From NCBI GenBank assembly GCA_002781365.1, contig PETN01000025.1:1-57525 (forward strand): a stretch of 57,525 bases of DNA, given 5' to 3'. Position 1 is the stretch's first letter, and every line of letters begins with the position of its first letter. Of the stretch, positions 53,826 through 57,525 are shown piece by piece. The notes beneath the pieces were generated by a model, which was not told the DNA's origin, ran no database searches, and was given only the letters and a program-made list of their open reading frames with translations. Both the position numbers and the translations under genes were made by a program. This stretch comes from Sulfurimonas sp. CG01_land_8_20_14_3_00_36_23. Its GTDB lineage: Bacteria; Campylobacterota; Campylobacteria; Campylobacterales; Sulfurimonadaceae.

Positions 53826-54674
53826 CTACTTAAATACTTTTTCTAAATCCGCTATAACCGCACCTGGAACAGTCATAATCCCCATAAATCCACCCATATC
53901 CAACAATGGATAACTCATAGCTATATAATACTTTGCACTCAGTGCTGTCGCTTTAGAATCTTCAACTGCTATACACCATGGAAGTATTGCTGCGTTAGCT
54001 CTACCAATTTTCTTGACAAACTTAGATGTTCTTGTAGCCAATTTATACCCAAAAAGCGTACTGCTATCAGATAGTTTAAGTTCAAAAATTTTGAGTTTTC
54101 CATCTTTATAACTATTTGCTTTTGCAATCAGTTCGCTATTCCTTCCAGTTGCAAGAATATCTGGCTCATTGTAATAAGGCATGCCAAGCATAAAATGGTA
54201 TGTTGGGAGTCCATCAAAGCTCCATTTATCAACAGAAGGTTTTAAACCAGTAAATGCACTGTTTAGCTTCTCAAACTGCGCATTAAAGACTGCATGGTCA
54301 TAATCATCTTGCATAAATGCCTTGCCAAAATAGACAGGGTTTGTAAAACTAATCATTTGCTCTTGTTCATCAACAAAAAGACGTAAAACTGCAGCGTGTG
54401 CTCTTGTTGGCTTCGCCGCTTGAGCTTTTAATTCAGCGTTTGTAAAAACAATTGTAGTCCCTTTTTTTACAGATTTGTAACTCGCAAGAATCTCAAATCC
54501 AGCTGCTTCAAGCTTACTAGAAGCACTCGGAACATCCATATATTCCCCAATCAAATAAGTGCTTACATCGGTTCCAGACAAACTACCAGCAACAGCTGGT
54601 GAGGTGGTTTTTCCCGCACAGCCAGAGAGTATTAGAGTAATGGCTACGCTTATTACTAAGAATGTTTTTTTCAT
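53826..54674 (-). CDS. Predicted lipoprotein, DUF302-operon partner
   Basis: A 282-residue lipoprotein: signal MKKTFLVISVAITLILSGC with the lipobox cysteine at residue 19. I do not recognise the mature domain. It overlaps the DUF302 gene by 4 bases, so the two are made together. The middle part has HAAVLRLFVDEQEQMISFTNP and the end MGIMTVPGAVIADLEKVF. Periplasmic role only by location. Confidence 0.65.
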   Translation of the reverse strand: MKKTFLVISVAITLILSGCAGKTTSPAVAGSLSGTDVSTYLIGEYMDVPSASSKLEAAGFEILASYKSVKKGTTIVFTNAELKAQAAKPTRAHAAVLRLFVDEQEQMISFTNPVYFGKAFMQDDYDHAVFNAQFEKLNSAFTGLKPSVDKWSFDGLPTYHFMLGMPYYNEPDILATGRNSELIAKANSYKDGKLKIFELKLSDSSTLFGYKLATRTSKFVKKIGRANAAILPWCIAVEDSKATALSAKYYIAMSYPLLDMGGFMGIMTVPGAVIADLEKVFK

Positions 54675-55672
54675 ATCTCTTTCGCACCTAAATCTTTCAT
54701 AATATTTACAATTTCAACATCTAAATCATGAATAGATTTTTTCATTGTTTCATCTTTCATATTTAAGACAGATGCCCAATTCGCTAAACGAGGCATACCG
54801 ATAATAAGTTTGTTTGTCCCTTTTTCAATATACATATACATTGAACATGGAGCAAATGCACCAGCTTCTGGAACACCTTTGTTAAAGATATTGTACGAAA
54901 ATGTAAAATGGCATAAAGAGTAAGTAAAATAGGCATCATATTTATCAAATTCTAAACCTAAATCATCGTATGAAGCTTTATAGTTCTTATAGCCTGCAAT
55001 GATATACTTGTTCTCTTCAAATGCAGCTTCAAACTCCTCTTGAAATTCATCAATATATTCTGAAAGATCTTCTGGTCTTTCAAACTCTAGCTCAAATTTC
55101 ATCATTGTTTTTGCTGGAAGTGCTTTAAACTCACTTATCTCAATTTTACCACCAATCTCTTTTTGAACTAATGCATCTAGTTCAGGAAAACTTGCGATAA
55201 AAGCCTCACGAATAGCTTTGTCTTTAATACCAACTATATCTAGCATAGTCTGAGGGACAACATGCCCAACATAAGTTTTATCTTCTGCAGCTTTTTTGTA
55301 AATGTGAAGATTAAAAGGTGAAAAACCTCCTAATTCTGGAGCTTTTAAAAGTAACTCACGAATCTTTTCATCATTTGAAATTGAAAAGAAACCAAGATTA
55401 TCTAAACTTTTTTTCCACTCTGGATCATAACCAGGATTTGGCTTCCCATCTTCTAGAGTTTTAGTTCCATATTTTGTAGAATAAGCATCATTAATTCTTT
55501 CATGTGGGTCAGATAGAACAAAGCCGATATCCTCTATCTTTTCATTTATCATAGTGTTATATTGCTTTTCAGCATTCCCACCGACAACATTAAACATAAC
55601 ACCTTGTGCACCAAAAGCAACTGAAGCAACTAAAGAGAGAGCCGCTGTAGTTTTAATTAATTTATTAATCAT
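54671..55672 (-). CDS. Exported DUF302 protein
   Basis: A 333-residue exported protein (signal peptide about 1-21) whose C-terminal half is a DUF302 domain: AFAPCSMYMYIEKGTNKLIIGMP is characteristic. DUF302 proteins are common in sulfur- and metal-cycling bacteria but lack a proven function. The 4-base overlap with the lipoprotein gene suggests a two-protein periplasmic unit. The 11-base tandem repeat 34 bases before the start suggests shared regulation with the molybdoenzyme region. Confidence 0.75.
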   Translation of the reverse strand: MINKLIKTTAALSLVASVAFGAQGVMFNVVGGNAEKQYNTMINEKIEDIGFVLSDPHERINDAYSTKYGTKTLEDGKPNPGYDPEWKKSLDNLGFFSISNDEKIRELLLKAPELGGFSPFNLHIYKKAAEDKTYVGHVVPQTMLDIVGIKDKAIREAFIASFPELDALVQKEIGGKIEISEFKALPAKTMMKFELEFERPEDLSEYIDEFQEEFEAAFEENKYIIAGYKNYKASYDDLGLEFDKYDAYFTYSLCHFTFSYNIFNKGVPEAGAFAPCSMYMYIEKGTNKLIIGMPRLANWASVLNMKDETMKKSIHDLDVEIVNIMKDLGAKEI

Positions 55673-55705
55673 GATTTTTCCTTAATTGTGTAATCTGCAT
55701 TATTT

Positions 55706-55724
55706 ATCACAAAACAATCACAAA
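55706..55724. promoter_or_regulatory. 11-base-spaced direct repeat upstream of the DUF302 operon
   Basis: ATCACAAA at 55706 and 55717, an exact tandem with an 11-base period, 34-52 bases before the DUF302 start. Same pair as at 26551 and 26706. Likely binding site of a response regulator; the regulator is not identified. Confidence 0.5.
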
Positions 55725-55863
55725 TTTTATGGGATATTGTAACATAAAAATTTGCTAATTCTATATATTCACAAATACTTGAGAGATATAGTTTTTATGA
55801 AGTGTAGAAATAGAATGCCGCCATAAAGGCGACATTTAAATATAGATTGAGATTGGTTTGTGA

Positions 55864-57126
55864 TTAGAAGATATAGTTAAGTTGAAAACTAACACTTGAT
55901 TGAGAATGCTCAACTTTAACAGATGCTGGATTTGTTGCTCCAAAACCAGCAAATCCAGCAGTTGTATAAGTATCTGATACTTTAGGAGCATACACATAAG
56001 CTAAATCAACACTTGTTGCATCAGAAAGATTATATGAAGCACCTACACTCATATGTGATTTGATTGTTGCTGGAAAACCTAGAGCATTTAACATATTAAT
56101 TGCTGAACCTGTTGCATCCGTTCCAGAAGTTGCCGCTTGATTAGCAACTGGATTATTTGCATAGTTATAACCTACACGCGCAGCCCAATTTTTAGCCAAA
56201 TATTCATAACCAATAGCTATTACACTTTGATTTTCCCATTTGAAATCTTTATATCCTTCTGCAGAAGACCAATTCACTTGTTTATAGTCAATTGCAATTG
56301 TACTGCCAGACATCTCATAACTCACACCAAACCCTAATGTAGCAGGAGTTGATAATTTATCAGACAAAGCTTGCCCTCCAAATAAACCAAAATTAGCAAA
56401 CACTTGACTGGCTCCTGAAATTTGACCTGTGTATTGCATGTCAATTTGAGATTTATAAGATGCACCCACTGTAAAACCAGCAGCTTCATATGCTAAACCT
56501 AAGTTATATCCAAATTTTAAATCTTGAGAGACACCAGCACCAAAATTAGCATTTGCAGTACTTCCTGGTGTACTAGTCATAGTTGATGAATCAAGGACAC
56601 CAGCAAAGTTCATGTCTAACGAGCCATATTGTAATACTGGAGTCACTGCGGCACTAAAGCCATTTGACTTGTAAGCTAAAGGCACACCAAACTGCATAAG
56701 CTGTAAATTGGTAACCATTTTAAAGTTAGATGTATATCCACTCTCTTTACGGTAATCTACACCCATTCCAGCTGTGCCCCACATACCAATACCCATGTAG
56801 AAATTATCATTTACTTTCGTAGCAATAGAAACTTCTGGTATAACACTAAGATTAGCAACACTGTCTTTTGCACCAGCACCCATGTCCGCAGATACATTTG
56901 GCATAAATATAGTACCACCAAAAGAGATCTCAGTTCCCTTAACAGATGTAATTAAAGCGGCATTAGCCAATGTTGATTCCGCACCATGACTTATACCAAT
57001 GCCAACACCACCCATACCACGAGTTTTCGCTCCAGTACCTATTAATTCAGAACCGTTTGTAGCAAATGCAGACGTTGCACCTAAAGCTAATACAGCTACC
57101 ATTGCTAATTTAATTGTTTTTTTCAT
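55864..57126 (-). CDS. FadL/OmpP1-family outer-membrane transporter
   Basis: A 420-residue barrel: signal peptide (about 1-22), then the typical N-terminal plug GTGAKTRGMGGVGIGISHGAESTLANAALI, and a C-terminal strand FQLNYIF. FadL-type proteins bring hydrophobic compounds across the outer membrane; long-chain fatty acids, aromatics or alkanes are known substrates, but this cannot be read from the sequence. It stands alone between the DUF302 operon and a 399-base AT-rich gap. Confidence 0.85.
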   Translation of the reverse strand: MKKTIKLAMVAVLALGATSAFATNGSELIGTGAKTRGMGGVGIGISHGAESTLANAALITSVKGTEISFGGTIFMPNVSADMGAGAKDSVANLSVIPEVSIATKVNDNFYMGIGMWGTAGMGVDYRKESGYTSNFKMVTNLQLMQFGVPLAYKSNGFSAAVTPVLQYGSLDMNFAGVLDSSTMTSTPGSTANANFGAGVSQDLKFGYNLGLAYEAAGFTVGASYKSQIDMQYTGQISGASQVFANFGLFGGQALSDKLSTPATLGFGVSYEMSGSTIAIDYKQVNWSSAEGYKDFKWENQSVIAIGYEYLAKNWAARVGYNYANNPVANQAATSGTDATGSAINMLNALGFPATIKSHMSVGASYNLSDATSVDLAYVYAPKVSDTYTTAGFAGFGATNPASVKVEHSQSSVSFQLNYIF

Positions 57127-57525
57127 TCTTTTTCCTTGGTAATTATTTTATATAAAATAGATAAACTATCTCAATTGCAAGCATTATATGTAAGTACAAT
57201 GAAAAGTAATCTTAAGATAAATAGTATATGTTGTATGAAAATAGGTTAATTTATAATTAATAAATATATTTATTATAAATAATCTGGCTAAATATAGAAA
57301 AAAGAAGCATAAAATAATAATACATTATTATTATTATTAATATTTAGAAATAAATGAAAGTGATATATTTGTGATAATTCTATAACGATGTATAGTTTTG
57401 TAACATTTTTATCACATTCTTGCAAAAATAAAATATAAGTTAGATGTAAAGTAAAGCTAGAGATAAATAAAAAAAGTAGGATTGAAAAAATATGAGAGTG
57501 AATAGTAAACGATATAACTAGGCAG
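57127..57525. other. AT-rich non-coding region upstream of the FadL gene
   Basis: No gene is convincing in these 399 bases. There is an 18-base perfect palindrome TAATAAATATATTTATTA at 57258-57275, an A/T inverted repeat around 57312-57345 and a TTTGTGAT element at 57368 that matches one half of the 11-base tandem repeats elsewhere. A nine-codon frame with an AGGA site begins at 57492 but ends at once; it may be a leader or chance. Confidence 0.6.

Noticed and set aside
57492-57521. Short frame MRVNSKRYN with an AGGA ribosome site
   Set aside because: Only nine codons before a stop near the window edge; no evidence that it is a gene.

Overview
The window looks like a chromosomal segment of a Campylobacterota bacterium of the Sulfurimonas/Sulfuricurvum type. 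The reasons are low GC, the NifU-NifS pair used for iron-sulfur assembly, an OprD-like porin, an HP0495-like DUF493 gene, CcoG, FadL and DUF302 genes, and many c-type cytochrome and molybdenum functions. No rRNA, tRNA, CRISPR array, phage or insertion sequence was seen.

Layout. 0.1-5.3 kb: a molybdate locus (ModE regulator, OprD-like porin, modA, a di-Mop protein, modB, modC) with two sequences that match the ModE operator, ending in the truncated start of another membrane protein. 5.4-7.7 kb: nifU and nifS. 8.4-11.4 kb: a ten-haem cytochrome coupled to a membrane diguanylate cyclase. 11.5-17.8 kb: leuC, an OmpA-type protein, mobA, two envelope proteins, moaC, a DUF493 protein and a helical protein. 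17.8-26.4 kb: one operon for a type II DMSO-reductase-family molybdoenzyme of unknown substrate, with a periplasmic tandem rhodanese, a haem b/cytochrome c fusion subunit, a TorD chaperone and a multi-cluster ferredoxin. 26.7-28.8 kb: a divergent LRV-repeat/Mrp operon. 28.8-35.9 kb: aroC, rnc, rnhA, a LapB-like protein, a YeiH transporter, ccoG and a regulator derived from a serine recombinase. 36-57 kb: envelope proteins and housekeeping genes (metH, comM, def, clpP, tig, lspA, glmM, rpsT, prfA, dapF, coaE, purM), then a DUF302 operon and a FadL-type porin.

How they work together. ModABC brings in molybdate under ModE control, MoaC and MobA make the cofactor, and TorD delivers it to the Tat-exported molybdoenzyme, whose electrons would pass through the periplasmic haem subunit.

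The most striking signal is not a gene. The 11-mer TTCCACATGCC occurs 17 times exactly on either strand, where about 0.03 is expected by chance, with further one-mismatch copies. It lies inside genes in several reading frames, singly between genes, and as inverted pairs that look like terminators at gene ends. This is how the DNA uptake sequences of Neisseriaceae and Pasteurellaceae behave. I know of no such sequence described for Campylobacterota. The window also encodes a ComM homologue, a protein of natural transformation.
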